This document shows, piece after piece, positions 32,712 through 44,262 of a stretch of 64,000 nucleotides of DNA. Location: NCBI RefSeq assembly GCF_902167145.1, contig NC_050098.1, positions 78,098,207 to 78,162,206 of the forward strand, written 5' to 3'. A program made the translations under genes and the position numbers. The number at the start of each line of letters is the position of its first letter. The first letter of the stretch is position 1. The stretch comes from Zea mays (taxonomy: Eukaryota; Streptophyta; Magnoliopsida; Poales; Poaceae). The notes beneath the pieces were generated by a model. That model was not told where the DNA came from, did not search any database, and saw nothing but the letters and a program-made list of their open reading frames with translations.

Positions 32712-35700
32712 AGTCCTAACACAACAACTACCACCAATAGATACATTAACTTGTGTGTTTGCATCCAAATCAGGCAAGAAAGAACCTATTTCTGTAGTAC
32801 TGTCTAGCCTTTCATCCATATCATACATGTCACGTTGTTTTGACTTTAAAACAGCAAACCAATCTGCATCAATAGGATCTTGAACATAGTAAACTTGAGT
32901 TGCCTGAGATGCAAAAATAAATGGCTCATTTAATTCCTTGTCACCAGTATTGAATAAATGCTTGAAGTTGACCATTGTCACCCCAAACTTGTCTATTTTG
33001 ACCCATTTGCCTCGTACTCGGTTATCAATCCAATCACATTTGAACAATACTATTTTTCCTTGGTGATGGTAGTTCAGCTCAAGAATGTCTTTTATAACAC
33101 CATAATAAGTTTTGCTCATTGATACTGGGTTATTATTGTTTGTCCCATCAAAACTTGTGGCATGTGCAACTAGGGCTACACCACTACACTGCACTGACCT
33201 ACCCACATCATAAGAATGTGTATAGAAATTTATCCCATTTATAGAATAACTATCATAAGAATGTGCAACCATGTTAGTCTCCTTAGCTAATATTGTTATC
33301 TCCTCAGGTACTTCCTCACTCGTTGTTTCCACCTGATGATATTGAAGATTGTTATTACACTAAAAATTAATGTGGAACTATATTATGTATAAACATTTTC
33401 CTAAATACTTACGTGTGACTTAAACCACTCGTGAAAAGTGTCATAGTGTAAACGACTGATTGCTCTTTGATTTTGATGACCAGCAGAGTAAAGGTATTCT
33501 ATATGTTTACTGAACATACATTATACTTTAGTAATCATGAAATAAATGGATGATATTGATTATAAAATATAATGTTTAACTTACTTCAAGTAAGGCTCTA
33601 TATGGTCATAGTTGAACAAGACATATCTATGTGCTTGAAGCCATGTTTTGTGGTCTAATGTGACACTACGCTTACCAACCAATCCTCGACCTATGTTATG
33701 GAAGAAAGGGGTGGTATTGATTAAATTAACATCCAAGCCATCATCATTTCTTTTTTTCGGTTAAATCTAGCTTCACCAGGTAAATAACGAGAACAGAATG
33801 TGAGACTCTCATCAAATAGATAACTTTCTGCAATTGACCCCTCTGGGTGACTCCTAGTGCGAACATGGCCCTTACATCTCATTAAAAACCTATAAAGGAG
33901 AAATGACATATATGTTAAACCTTCCTTTTAGTAAAACTAAGTTTAATTTATTGCTAAAATATATTAAAATTTACCTCTCCACTGGGTACATATTACGAAA
34001 TTGAACAGGGCCAGCAATTCTGACTTGAGTAGGGAGATGAACCATTAAGTGTACCATAATATCAAAAAAGGATGGTAAGAATATAGTCTCAAGAATGCTT
34101 AGAGTCTCAGCTATTTCTGACTCTAGCTTATGCATATCGCTTATACGAATAACTGGTGAATAGATTTGCTTGAAAAAATTGCTCACACGAATCAGTGCAG
34201 CACTAACTATTTCTGGTAATATCCTTCTCACAGCAAGTGGGAGTAAATATTGTAACAGAACATGGTTATCATGGCTCTTTAGCCCAACAAGCTTCTTCTC
34301 CTTCACATCCACATTGTTTCTTATATCTGATGCATAACCATCAGGAAATTTTACTCCTTTCAGTACTTCACAAAATAATGTCTTCTCAGACGCACTCATT
34401 GTATATGATGCTGGTGGTAAATATAACTTGTCACCCACTGGAATAGGATGAAGCTCAGTTCGAATGCCTAGGGACTGAAGATCCAAACGATATTTCAAGT
34501 TATCCTTGGACTTCCGTTGGATGCCAAGGAGGGTGTTGACAATGTTATCACACACATTCTTCTCGATATGCATGACATCTAAATTATGTCATAACAATAA
34601 ATCCTTCCAATATGGAAGCCTAAAAAATAGACCTCCTTTTCCAAATGATAGTAGGCTCCCCTTCCTTCTTTTTTGCTTTATTTTTATGTTGGCAACCTTT
34701 CCCATGCACTGTGTGCATATTCTCTGTTTGCGATAATACTTTCTCTCCAGAAAGTGGTCTAGGCACTGGCTTGTCCTAAACTTTACGATCAAATGAATCT
34801 GTATCAAATCTATATGGATGGTTTGGGTCCAGGAATCTACGGTGTCCCATATAACAAATTTTTGTACCTTGTTTCAATCGTAGAGAACATGTATATGAGT
34901 GGCATTCAATACATGCTACTTCACGTGATGTAGTACATGCTGCAATGTAACCTAGGCCTGGATAATCAGATATGGTCCATATTATTGCAGCACGTAATTG
35001 AAAATACTCATGCTTTGAAGAATCATATGTTCTCACGCCTTCAACAAACATATCTAGCAGATCATCAATTAGTGGCTCAAAATAATCATCTATATCACTA
35101 CTAGGAGATCTACGGCCTGGAATCAACAATGAGATAATGAAATTCGTTTGCTTCATACATAACCATGGTGCAAAGTTATATGGGATGAGAATAACATGCC
35201 AAATGCTACAGCTAACATTCATGGACCTAAACGGATTAAACCAACTGTAGCTAAAGCAAGTCTAATGTTGCGACTGTCAGAAGCAAACACTGAGTGCTTT
35301 TGGTCAAAATCCTTCCAGAGAGGTGAATCTACAGGATGCCTTAGTAATCCATATTATATACGCTCCTCATCATGCCACCTTGTGTCACTTGCTGTCTTAG
35401 ATGACACAAATAACCTCTGAAGCCTTCTTTTTATTGGAAAATAACGAACAACTTTGCATGGAACCTTGTCTACACGTTTTCCATTTAAACTTGTCCTTTT
35501 TGATTTCCAACGTGACCTTCCACATGTGGGACATGCATCACACTTAGCATACTCCTTACTAAACAAAATGCAATCATTTTCACATGCATCAATTTTGATA
35601 TACCCAAGTCCTAGACACTTAATTACTTTCTTTGCTTTATTGAATTTTTTTGGCAATGCCAAGCCATCAGGGAAAGCCTCCATTAGTAGATCTAGTAGCA

Positions 35701-36311
35701 TATCAAAACTTTTATCTGTCCACCCTCCAAGCAATTTCAAGTGAAGAATTCTTATTAAGACATGCAACTTTGAGAACTTCTTATACCCTGGGTATAGCTC
35801 TTGGGTATTATCTATCGCTAATTGATTGATGCTTCTAAATCTACGTTAGTTTCATCTGAACCATCAGATACTTCAAAATCCCCTTTATCATCTAGACCAC
35901 CAGCTAAGTCATGAACCAAATTGGCTATGTCATCTTCATCTGAATTGTTTACAACCTCTATATCAATGTAGTCATGACTATTAATAGGCACAGAGTCTCT
36001 TTCTCCATGATAAGTCCACCTTTTGTATCCCTCTTGAAAGCCATCACATATCAAGTGCGCACGAACTTCATTTTCATCTTTCCATAGAGAATTAACACAT
36101 TTTCTACATGGACATAGAATTTTGTTTCCACCTATAGAATTGCTAAACGCAAACTCAATAAATCTAGCTACCCCATCTATGTAGACCTTCGTGTGCCTAT
36201 AAATATTAGGTACAAAAACTATATGTTGGTCAAAGGTGATTACTACAAAACAATGGTTTATAGTATATTGTTAGAAATATACCTAGGTTCATTCATCCAC
36301 CTTTTATCCAT
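32712..36311 (-). pseudogene. tnpD-type CACTA transposase, N-terminal and central exons, broken
   Basis: The catalytic transposase of the CACTA element. Exon 1 is 36311-36283 (MDKRWMNEPR), spliced from a GTATAT donor to 36196 (HTKVYIDGVARFIEFAF). Domains in order: transposase-associated domain with CPCRKC (about 36190-36000); Transposase_21-type region 35767-34780, including PTCGRSRWKSKR, YNFAPWLCMKQ and the YPGLGYIAA stretch; HNLDVMHIEKNVCDNIVNTL at about 34580; a DUF4218-like region with FFDIMVHLMVHLPTQV (about 34070-33975); a segment at 33909-33600; and a DUF4216-like region with WIDNRVRGKWVKIDKFGV (about 33030). Introns separate the last parts. Breaks: a frameshift near 35830, stops at 35354 and 34776 (TAG in a CAG-like context), a frameshift and stop near 34600, and a stop near 33721. 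The final exon is cut at 32712 and continues at 5321. Confidence 0.85.
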
Positions 36312-37160
36312 GTTGTACCTTAACAAATAATAAGATGAAATGTACCCTTCACAGCTTCATAATGTAAGTGCAAGAAGGGTGGAAAAGGGGGAATCATTAC
36401 AAGTATCAAAGATAAAAGCTGAATTAATTAGTTTTTCCGATGCAAATCAACAGGAGATGGAATAGTAACAAGTAAAGATTACCATTGATCAATGGATGTC
36501 GTCTAAGCGTTGTTCACGCACTTCTCCTTCTGGTGGTCCGGCGCCCGCCCTCGTCCTCGCTAGCAGCAGCAACAGACTTATGCCAAACACAAATAAATAT
36601 CTTCAGTTCTTCACCATAAATTTTTTATCACAAATTTACAATGGCACTTATAAATATTCTGCTGAACTACCTTTCTTCAATCTTGGGCACCAGTAGCAAC
36701 TACACCACCGCACGGTCAAAGGGCACAGCGTTGGGCAGTGCTGCGGTGGTCGATGGGGGAGGGACCGGAGGAGGACGCGTCGGCGCAAGGCGTCCGCCGT
36801 TGCCTGTGGTTGAAGCCCAGAGATGGCGGCGCTTCCGTTTCAATTAGCCGACCAATAAGAGATCAAAGATCCTACAGGAGCAAGAACACGTCTGCGCACC
36901 ACAAGACAGGCGGCTGGAGGTGCGAGTTTCAAGGGGCAAGAACAGGGCGAAGTAAGACGGCGTCAGGGGCGGCGGCGTGGTGGTTTACGGCGGCTCGGTG
37001 GTCTAGGTTTTTGGCAGCGGCGGATATGAAGAACACGAATTGGAGAAGATGCGCGTACAGGAATAAGAGAGAGCGCTTCGGCCAGGGAAAAACGATTCAT
37101 TAATTTATTCCTATAGATCTTACTTCTTAAGAATATTTCTCCGCCATATAACACAAATGA

Positions 37161-37227
37161 ACTCTAGCTTAGCTGGTTTGAGTTGTTGCTTTGGAGCAAG
37201 TGGTGTTGCGTTTGAATCCTAGGGTTG
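37161..37227 (+). other. tRNA-like sequence with A- and B-box-like motifs
   Basis: TAGCTTAGCTGG (37165-37176) fits the RNA polymerase III A-box pattern, and GTTTGAATCC (37210-37219) is a B box with one or two changes, spaced as in a tRNA gene. No full cloverleaf is obvious. It could be a decayed tRNA, a SINE head or chance. Confidence 0.35.
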
Positions 37228-37235
37228 CTTTATTT

Positions 37236-37507
37236 TTTTGTTGCCTTTAGGCTTGCAAAGGCTTGCAGTGTGCGTGGGCAGGGCCACAGGGGCGTGGACA
37301 TGAGCTTAATTAATTGGGACAACATATACACTTATATAAATATATTAGTTGAAATTTATTAATTACTCAAGACATTTTTGTTGCCTTTAGGCTTGCAGCG
37401 TGCGTGGGCAGGGCCACAAGGGGCGTGGACGGGAGCTTAATTAATTGGGACAGCATATAGACTTATATAAATATATTAGTTGAAATTTATTAATTACTCA
37501 AGACATT
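37236..37507. repeat. About 131-bp tandem duplication near the CACTA 5' end
   Basis: Two adjacent copies begin TTTTGTTGCCTTTAGGCTTG, run through GCGTGGGCAGGGCCACA and GAGCTTAATTAATTGGGACA, and end ATTACTCAAGACATT. The first copy has an additional AAGGCTTGCA. Confidence 0.9.
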
Positions 37508-37749
37508 CATGTACCGACAGATGATCGGATGCTATGTTTTCCCAACAGTCGGTGTGCCACACATAATCATTTATACCGACGGATAAACCGCCACAATAGC
37601 TCGACATTATTGCCGACAGATTTGTTGACGCCAACGCAATAATTACCGACAGATAGTGTGATGGTATTATTTAGTGACATACTCGCTGTCGCCAAACTTC
37701 TATTTTTATCGTCAGATGTTTGACGCTAAGATTGTGTCATGGTGTAGTG
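37508..37749 (-). repeat. CACTA terminal and subterminal repeats
   Basis: Multiple TCTGTCGG/CCGACAGA and related GGCGACAG units in both orientations, ending with the terminus CACTACACCATGAC on the minus strand at 37749. The next three bases (37750-37752, CAT) would be one half of the target duplication. Confidence 0.85.
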
Positions 37750-37752
37750 CAT

Positions 37753-38233
37753 ACCCAGAGACCACCCGACTACCAGAGGGTTAGGGCATACCATACACCA
37801 TGGGTCATCTCGTCGTGTCCCCGTCACTCCTCACCAACACCAATAAGTGCACCGCGGGGTCGAATCCAGCTGGAATAGTATTCTGGCTTCACGGTCAGAA
37901 TGAATTATCTAGCCAGCTAAGTGTTTAGGCATAAATTCAACATAACTCGAGGGACCACAATGGTACAGTCCTTAATCGACACATGTGGGATCACTATGGC
38001 CTACATTATCCCCATAAGACTCCGCCCGGTCTCAAATTTAACCTTTAAACTACCATTGTCACACTCGGTTTTAGAAGGCAAATAGAATGTGAACCATGTA
38101 CATGCTAGGATCAGCAATTCATGTACATAGCAGTTACATAACCGGACATCATCACACAGTGCTCAAATAATAACATAAAAGAGTAATAATCTGATTACAT
38201 CATGATGCCCGAGACATCGACATAGTCATTAAC
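37753..38233. repeat. Probable decayed LTR fragment
   Basis: No gene. The stretch around 38090-38220 (CATGTACAT..., ATAACATAAAAGAGTAATAAT, GATTACATCATGATG) resembles, weakly and in the same orientation, the segment near 13740-13810 of the Tekay-like LTR (TAAAGAGTATTAAATTATTA, CATCATCATCGG). It is probably an old relative of that family, into which B inserted. Confidence 0.35.
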
Positions 38234-39754
38234 TATAACACCCCTGGTGTTACGAGAACTAAAACTTTGGCATGACATCATATGCATTGGCATTTCGTTA
38301 TGTATGATACACCTAGTATGCATCCACTATGATAAAATTTCAAAACAATCATGTGTGATGATCTGACTTGGTCAAGGAGGCCCTTGACCCTAGATTAGAG
38401 TATGTATACTTAAGGATTAGAGACCTATGACCTTGTGAGATGAGCACTAAGGGATGATCTCAACAAGTTGGTAGAAATGTTCAAGAAAGGTTAAGCATAT
38501 AGAACTTAATTACCACATGTACCCTAGAACACTCAAAAACCCAATTTGGAGCCCTAAAACCCTAATTAGTGCCCTATTGGGTGATTTCAAATTCTATGCA
38601 CTTTTAGTCAAAGGTGTATGCATCCAAGTGATAGAATAACCAAAGTTAAGCAACTTTCATGTTTGGGGTTTTCCATGTTTTGTGGTCAAAATTGGAGTAA
38701 ATTGCAAAAAGGTCAAAGTCCACCCTTGTGCTTAAACCCTGAAAATAGTGTTAACAAGCCAACTTTAAGCCTTTATATCTCTTGATCTATGAGGATTTTG
38801 TCATGAGTCACCACAACAAAGTTGTAGAGCTACTATAGTAGTCCAAGTTTGATTAGGTGACCAAGCCCAAGAATGGTACAGGAATTGGAGTAAAATGCTC
38901 TAGATGTCGGGTTGTCAGTCAAGTCTTAAACTGAAAGCAGACTGATTATGGTTTCTGATTGACTTTGGAGCCAGATTATGCTTGATCTAGTGGGTAACTA
39001 CTCAAGATCCTTATAAAAAAGTTGAAGCTGGTATATAGGGGGAACAACTTTGCTATAGTCGACTTGGTAGTTTGCTAAATGAAAATTGAAGGAAAAGGCC
39101 CCTCAAGTTGCTCTATCAAGGCACTAAATGGAGTTGGCATGGTATAGTAACCACAAAATATCAGAGATGCAGAGCACCTCACCGCCAGTGATCGGTCGCG
39201 ATGATTCGAGCTTGCCTTGAAGATTCGTGCATGGCTCAATGTGGATATTACCGGGTGGGTGAAAAGATCGCCAAGGGGTGAATTTGGGCCTTGAAGCAAG
39301 CCTGACGTACACACTTTCCCAACGACGTGGCCATGCGGCCGTCGCCATGGTGGCTACCGATTATCTCAATCATGCCACGTCGTAGACTAGGTTACCACGT
39401 CGCCGTAGGTCGTAGTGGACAACCCATTTACTGCCCCGAGTTTTTACCCCATTGAGCACCACGGTAGACGAGCTATGGTGACTCATCTCCTCACCGCCGC
39501 GAGCTCATCTTCACCCAAATTCATTGCACTCGTGGTCGCTCTCTATAAATTGAGCGTTCCCCTTGCTCCGTCTCTCTGTTACGAACCCAACGCACCACTC
39601 CTCACACCCGATCATCCACCGTAGCTCGCGAATTCTAGATTTCCCCCAAATCGGCCGGAACACCGCCGTGAGGCATCGCACCGTGGCCAGCCGTTCTCAG
39701 GTCCGTTCACGTCCCTCTAATCCATGTTTTAACATCCTCTCGTGCTAGTGAAAC
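38234..39754 (+). repeat. Element B 5' LTR, first part
   Basis: Noncoding. It aligns in outline with element C's LTR from 50923: same palindromic start, CCCTAGAA-rich early part, an AAAGTTGAAGCTGG-like segment, the GC-rich promoter part and the same TATA position. Interrupted at GAAAC (39750-39754) by element F. Confidence 0.85.
39544..39549 (+). promoter_or_regulatory. TATA box in the element B LTR
   Basis: CTCTATAAATTGAGCG, equivalent in position to TTATAAATTGACGG in element C (52223 and 62400). It is the likely start region for B's genomic RNA. Confidence 0.6.
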
Positions 39755-40623
39755 TAATGAGGACATCACTTCTATACATACAATGAATGGACCGATAACA
39801 CGATCTCGTGCACGACATCTAAATCTCCAGGTACGTTCTATCCTAGTCAATTGTGTTTCAGATCTTACACTTGGGGCCATGGATGTTTTGATGATTAGGT
39901 ACTTTGGCGAGGACCAGCAAGGACTTGGGAAAGGCCAAGGTGTTGAGGAGGAGCAGCAAGGGCAGCCACAACAGGAAGGAGATCAAGTCCGACTTGGCTG
40001 CGACTCCATCTCGGGTTTCAGGACCAGTCTGCACTAAAATGGACGCCTAGGATGCATCTGGACTCCGATTGCGACGGACTTGATATGGTTGGAAAGATAA
40101 GGAGACTATCTAACCAACCCAACTAATTCCACCTTAAAATTCATCTGGAGTCAACGGGAATCTTCGAAACAATTCAGCGTTCAGATTCTTTTTTGGTGCT
40201 GCGACACCGTCTGTTGGGCCGTTGGGCCGTGTATCGCGTCGAAGCCCATTAGGGGCGAGTCTAGGGGTCACGCATGCCCTAATACTCTATTTATTCAGCA
40301 GCCACCACTATATTAGGTTTTGGGTTTTGCTTAGATCAATTCTGTCATCGAACAGTGTCGCCGTCATCGATTTGTGAGACCCCATCCCGTAATCAATACA
40401 ATTTTGGTTGCGTTTCTTTCCTGTTCTTGCTTGTGTTCTTGATTGCGCTTGCAGGGATAAGCCTTCGTGGCGAGGTCATTCGTGTGTCACGGGTGATAAC
40501 CAACGGAGCCGTGGTGTAGTGATTGCGAGGAACCGTTCGCTCGGAGCCTTGGTCATCAACAACGAGATCTCCACTCGATCAAGTTATCGTATCTCACGAA
40601 AGATCGGGTCGCGTCTACTATCA
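39755..40623 (+). repeat. 5' LTR of element F
   Basis: Begins TAATGAGGACATCACTTC and ends CGCGTCTACTATCA. It contains the coding tail in disguise (39783-40037 reads NGPITRSRARHLNLQ onward) and a weak TATTTATT box near 40288. Partner 43980-44849. Confidence 0.92.
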
Positions 40624-40625
40624 AT

Positions 40626-40640
40626 TGGTATCAGATTTCC
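40626..40640 (+). promoter_or_regulatory. Primer-binding site of element F
   Basis: TGGTATCAGATTTCC two bases after the LTR: an initiator-Met-type start (TGGTATCAGA) with a diverged 3' part. Confidence 0.75.
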
Positions 40641-41903
40641 AGGTTGCCCGTGAGGTATAATCCTACCGTTATATTAGTTTTGTTTTGTCCCATAGTCCAC
40701 AAAAAGCCAAAAAAAATATAATTACGTGTAGTTTATTCCGACCTAAAACCATCGCCTTAGCCTTTACACAATTCAGTTTTAGAGTCCGCAGTTCTGAGTT
40801 CGTGTTCTAGGTTGAGTTTGTTTGCTGGTTTAAATTTGTTTTGGTTCAGTTTGATTCTGTCCATCCGCTTCTATCCTACAAAACCGACCCTATCTACAAA
40901 ACAGATCATATCTCTAAAACCGACCCTATCCACAAAACAGATCCTATCTCTAAAACCGACCCTATCCACAAAACAGATCCTATCTCTAAAACCGACCCTA
41001 TCCACAAAATAGATCCTATCTCTACAACCGACCCTATCCACAAAATATATCCTATCTCTAAAACCGACCCTATCCACAAAACCGAACCCCCCACTCTTCC
41101 AACACCTCGCCAGAAACCCTGATTCGGAGTCCAAACTTAAAATAGTCGTAACTTTCGCCTCGGAACTCGAATCGGGCACATTTTTTCAAATTGCACAGAA
41201 TTAAATTTTGCATCCGATTCTTTCCGGCTTTGCAGGATTCGCTGTTTTTAAAATTCCCAAATTCGGCTTGGAAATAGGACTTCTCATTTTCCAAACATTT
41301 ATTCTGATTTTAGGGCAAACTTGCAGAAATTCCAGAGAACGCATCATTGCACAAAAAAAATCTGAAACTTGGTGTGTTATCTTCTTATGTGCTGCTGCAA
41401 AATAGAAAAATATAAAAAAATATTTGAAAAAAAATTCGCAAAAAAAGGGTAGCACATAACCAGAAACGCCAGTGTTCTGTGCACCTCTGTGATTATTTTG
41501 CCCCAAGCCTGTTTTTTGGCTGCACCCATATACTTGTACCTCCTTTCTTGTGCCTTGGTCCAACTGTTCTATTACATTTTCTAGGCCAGCAACTAGGACG
41601 AGTACTTGAAACAATTATTCAGCATTGCTATCTGTTACTAACTTGTGTGTGTATATATATATATAGTTAGCCTTCCTAGAACTCCAACTTTCTCTTGAGC
41701 AGGACAGGTACTCCTTTGCAATCACACCCACGCTCGTTGGACAGTCACACCGGTCACTGTTTGCCACCTGCAGTGCTGGTAAGAACCTTGTAAGAGCGGG
41801 GTAAGACGCTTCATAATTTGTATTCCACCACCACCACCACCCTGAGAGATAGTTGTAGGGTTCACATTGTTTGTTGCCTTTTTGTCTCTGTTTTTTGCTA
41901 ACA
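40641..41903 (+). other. Long 5' untranslated region of element F
   Basis: About 1.26 kb without a credible ORF. It contains the 36-bp tandem array (40881-41080), AT-rich stretches near 41340-41450, a TATATATATA run near 41650-41665 and a CCACCACCACCACC run near 41827. Just before and across the gag ATG is a pyrimidine-rich tract with a CTAAC branch-point-like motif and ACAG (41870-41909), so a leader intron is possible. Confidence 0.5.
40881..41080 (+). repeat. 36-bp tandem array (about 5.5 units)
   Basis: The unit starts AAACCGACCCTATCCACAAA and continues ACAGATCCTATCTCTA. Units adjoin directly with only point differences and no spacers. Confidence 0.95.
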
Positions 41904-43034
41904 ATGACAGGACCAAAGAATCAAATGGACAAGGACAAGGGGCTTAAGCTTAACGACGATGAGTGTGTCTCTCATCTGGAATTGAAGGAGATGATGCGCG
42001 CGATGACTGAAGCTTTTAAAAAATACCAGGACTCTGCGGCGACATCCTATGAGCAGCTTGATCGACGAGTTGCAGAACTTGTTACACGCATGGACGTACT
42101 GGAGGATCGTCCCCCACCACCAACTCTAGCCCCAACTCACTCTCCTGTGGACGACGACGACGATGACGACGATGTTTATGCACCGCTGCGACAATGCCTC
42201 GCAAGTAATCGACAAGGTATGGGAGGTAATGGTAGACGTCATCATAATCCTGAACCAGACCATGATCCATTTGCTAAGATTAAGTTCTCTATTCCACCAT
42301 TCATGGGTTCTTATGATGCTGAAGCTTACTTAGACTGGGAGATGATGGTAGAACAAAAATTTAATTCCCATCTTGTTCCTGAGCAGCATAGGGTTAGGCA
42401 AGCCACTAGTGAATTTAGAGATTTTGCTATCATTTGGTGGAATGAACTTGTTAACACACGTGCTGCACCACAAACATGGAATGCATTAAAAGAGGAGATG
42501 CGAGCTCGCTTTGTTCCCCCTTCTTATAGACATGATCTTCGAAAAAAATTAGAACGCTTAGATCAGGGAGACATGTCGGTACAGGAATACTACCAAGAGC
42601 TTCAGAAAGGTATGCTACGATGTGGGGTAGTTGAGGATCCGGAGGATCAAATGGTTAGGTTTTATGAGGGATTGAGGTGGGATATTCAGGATATTGTTGA
42701 TTATAAAGAATATCATTCTATACAACGCTTGTTCCACCTTTCTATGTTGGCACAAAAAGAATTACAGAGTCGTCAACAGCGGAGGAGCAGCACTTTCGCT
42801 CCACGCCAGCCACCGGCGCCAGCCAAGGCGTCATCATCTTCGGGCGTACGAACGTCCACATCTTCCGCTGTGTCTTCGGGCGTTGCAGCAAAACCTGCTA
42901 CGACCACCTCTTCCACATGCCGCTCCTCTAACATCAAGTGCCACAGCTGCCAGGGACTTGGCCATATTCAGCGAGATTGCCCCAGCAAACGGGCATACAT
43001 TGCTACTGGTGATGGTGGTTGGTGGGTATGTTAG
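41904..43034 (+). pseudogene. gag of element F (CRM-type), frameshifted at the 3' end
   Basis: Structural capsid protein. The ATG at 41904 (MTGPKNQMDKDKGLKLND) is preferred over 41871, whose extra residues are hydrophobic leader. A coiled-coil-like EQLDRRVAELVTRMDVLE is followed by an Asp run. The capsid core has FAKIKFSIPPFMGSYDAEAY, FAIIWWNELV and YYQELQKGMLRCG. A Ser/Thr-rich linker precedes a CCHC knuckle CHSCQGLGHIQRDC (about 42945-42990). The frame ends at 43034 because of extra bases in a GGT repeat near 43010-43025; the continuing frame is the next entry. Apart from that break the gag is open. Confidence 0.85.
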
Positions 43035-44262
43035 TGCTTCTGATGTTGAAGATGAAGATAATGTTGGAGCTAACATTGCAGAGACTTATGATGGTGATGA
43101 AGAGGTTCTTGGTACAACAGCGACCGAGACCTATAAGGCCTTGATTGTGCAACTAGCTTTGAGTGTCATGGCTAGTGACGACGACAACAGACAGCGCCAC
43201 AACCTCTTCAACATGTTCCTCATCGTCAAGGACTGTCGTGTACATACCATCATTGACGGTGGTAGCTGCAACAACTTGGTGAACGTTGAGTTGGTCAAGA
43301 AGCTTGGCTTGACCACACGAGAGCATCCCCACCCTTATCACATTCAATGGTTTAACAACAGCGGTAAGTTCAAGGTAACAAAAACAGCAAGGGTGCATTT
43401 TTCTATTGGCTCTTACCATGACTTTGCTGATTTCGATGTGGTGATAAAAGATGCTTGCTCTCTTTTACTAAGACATCTTTGGGAGTTTGATACTGATGCT
43501 ATTCACCATGGTAGATCTAATAAATATACTTTCATGCATAAGAGAAAGAAAATTGTGTTGCTTCCTATGACTCTCATTGAAATTGTCCACTTTGAACATG
43601 AGAAAAAGACTAATGCTAAGCAAAAAGGTGTTTTGAACTCTGAAAATCAGCAACCTATTAAGTTAAAAACTCTTACTTTGCTAGACACTAAATCTGATCT
43701 TGATGAGTTACATGCCTCTGTTGGACTTTGCTATGCCTTAGTGTGCAAAAAAGTTTTCTATTCCATTGATGATACGTCTATTGCTTTGCCACCATCTATT
43801 GCTAACCTTTTGCAAGAATATATGGATGTGTTTCCCTCTGAGATACCCCCTGGATTACCACCTGAGTTGCCTCCAGATTTTTGGGTTAGTTCTACCATTA
43901 ACATTTCAGATTTGAAGCCATATATGGGTGACGAAGATGAGATCGAGCCGAGGACAACTCCAATTCAAGAGGAGGAGGATGATGAGGACATCACTTCTAT
44001 ACATACAATGAATGGACCGATAACACGATCTCGTGCACGACAGCTAAATCTCCAGGTACGTTCTATCCTAGTCAATTGTGTTTCAGATCTTACGCTTGGG
44101 GCCATGGATGTTTTGATGATTAGGTACCTTGGAGAGGACCAGCAAGGACTTGGGAAAGGCCAAGGTGTTGAGCAGGAGCAGCAAGGGCAGCTACAACAGG
44201 AAGGAGATCAAGTCCGACTTGGCTGCGACTCCATCTCGGGTTTCAGGACCAGTCTGCACTAA
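43022..44262 (+). pseudogene. Protease region of element F fused in frame to the integrase C-terminal tail
   Basis: Continues gag in another frame after the break near 43020. It starts GYVSASDVEDEDNVGANIAE and has a protease-like MFLIVKDC...IIDGGSCNNLV region (about 43220-43280), where DGG replaces the usual DSG. After VFPSEIPPGLPPELPP (about 43830-43880), where RT should begin, it passes without a stop into NISDLKPYMGDEDEIE, the known kind of CRM integrase tail. Everything between (several kb of RT, RNase H and integrase) is gone. The tail motif GPITRSRARQLNLQ and about 80 further codons lie inside the 3' LTR (43980-44262). A non-autonomous member of this kind would need enzymes supplied in trans. 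Confidence 0.8.
43968..43979 (+). promoter_or_regulatory. Polypurine tract of element F, inside the coding region
   Basis: AGAGGAGGAGGA directly before the 3' LTR start TGATGAGGAC, while also encoding the Glu-rich tail. Confidence 0.7.

Larger units (their letters stand above)
1..37749 (-). mobile_element. CACTA (En/Spm-like) DNA transposon, 3' end outside window
   Basis: The right boundary is the element's 5' end. Read on the minus strand from 37749 it begins CACTACACCATGAC, the CACTA terminus. It is followed inward by many copies of a TCTGTCGG/CCGACAGA-type subterminal motif. The first ~150 bases of the window carry the same motif family (GCCGACAG, TCTGTCGC), so the other terminus should lie shortly to the left. 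Between them on the minus strand are a tnpD-type transposase (36311 to 32712, resuming at 5321 to 5276) and a tnpA-like gene (about 5190 to 2720), the usual CACTA order. About 27.4 kb of the span is a later LTR-retrotransposon insertion, leaving about 10.4 kb of CACTA DNA. The transposase has several stops and frameshifts, so this copy is not autonomous. The 3-bp target duplication cannot be checked because the left end is missing. Confidence 0.88.
36312..37749 (-). other. 5' noncoding region of the CACTA element
   Basis: No convincing gene. A GC-rich island at about 36500-37060 (GCGGCGGCG and CCTCGTCC patches) looks like a promoter or first-exon region. It is followed by a tRNA-like stretch, a tandem duplication and the subterminal repeats. 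Short open frames on both strands here have no recognisable content. Confidence 0.5.

Noticed and set aside
40881..41080. CRISPR-like 36-bp repeats
   Set aside because: Units adjoin directly with no unique spacers, and the context is a retrotransposon leader in a plant genome.
42694..43021. N-terminal part of the apparent 522-codon ORF in element F
   Set aside because: This part overlaps gag in another frame and has no gag-like content; the true coding begins after the frame break near 43020.
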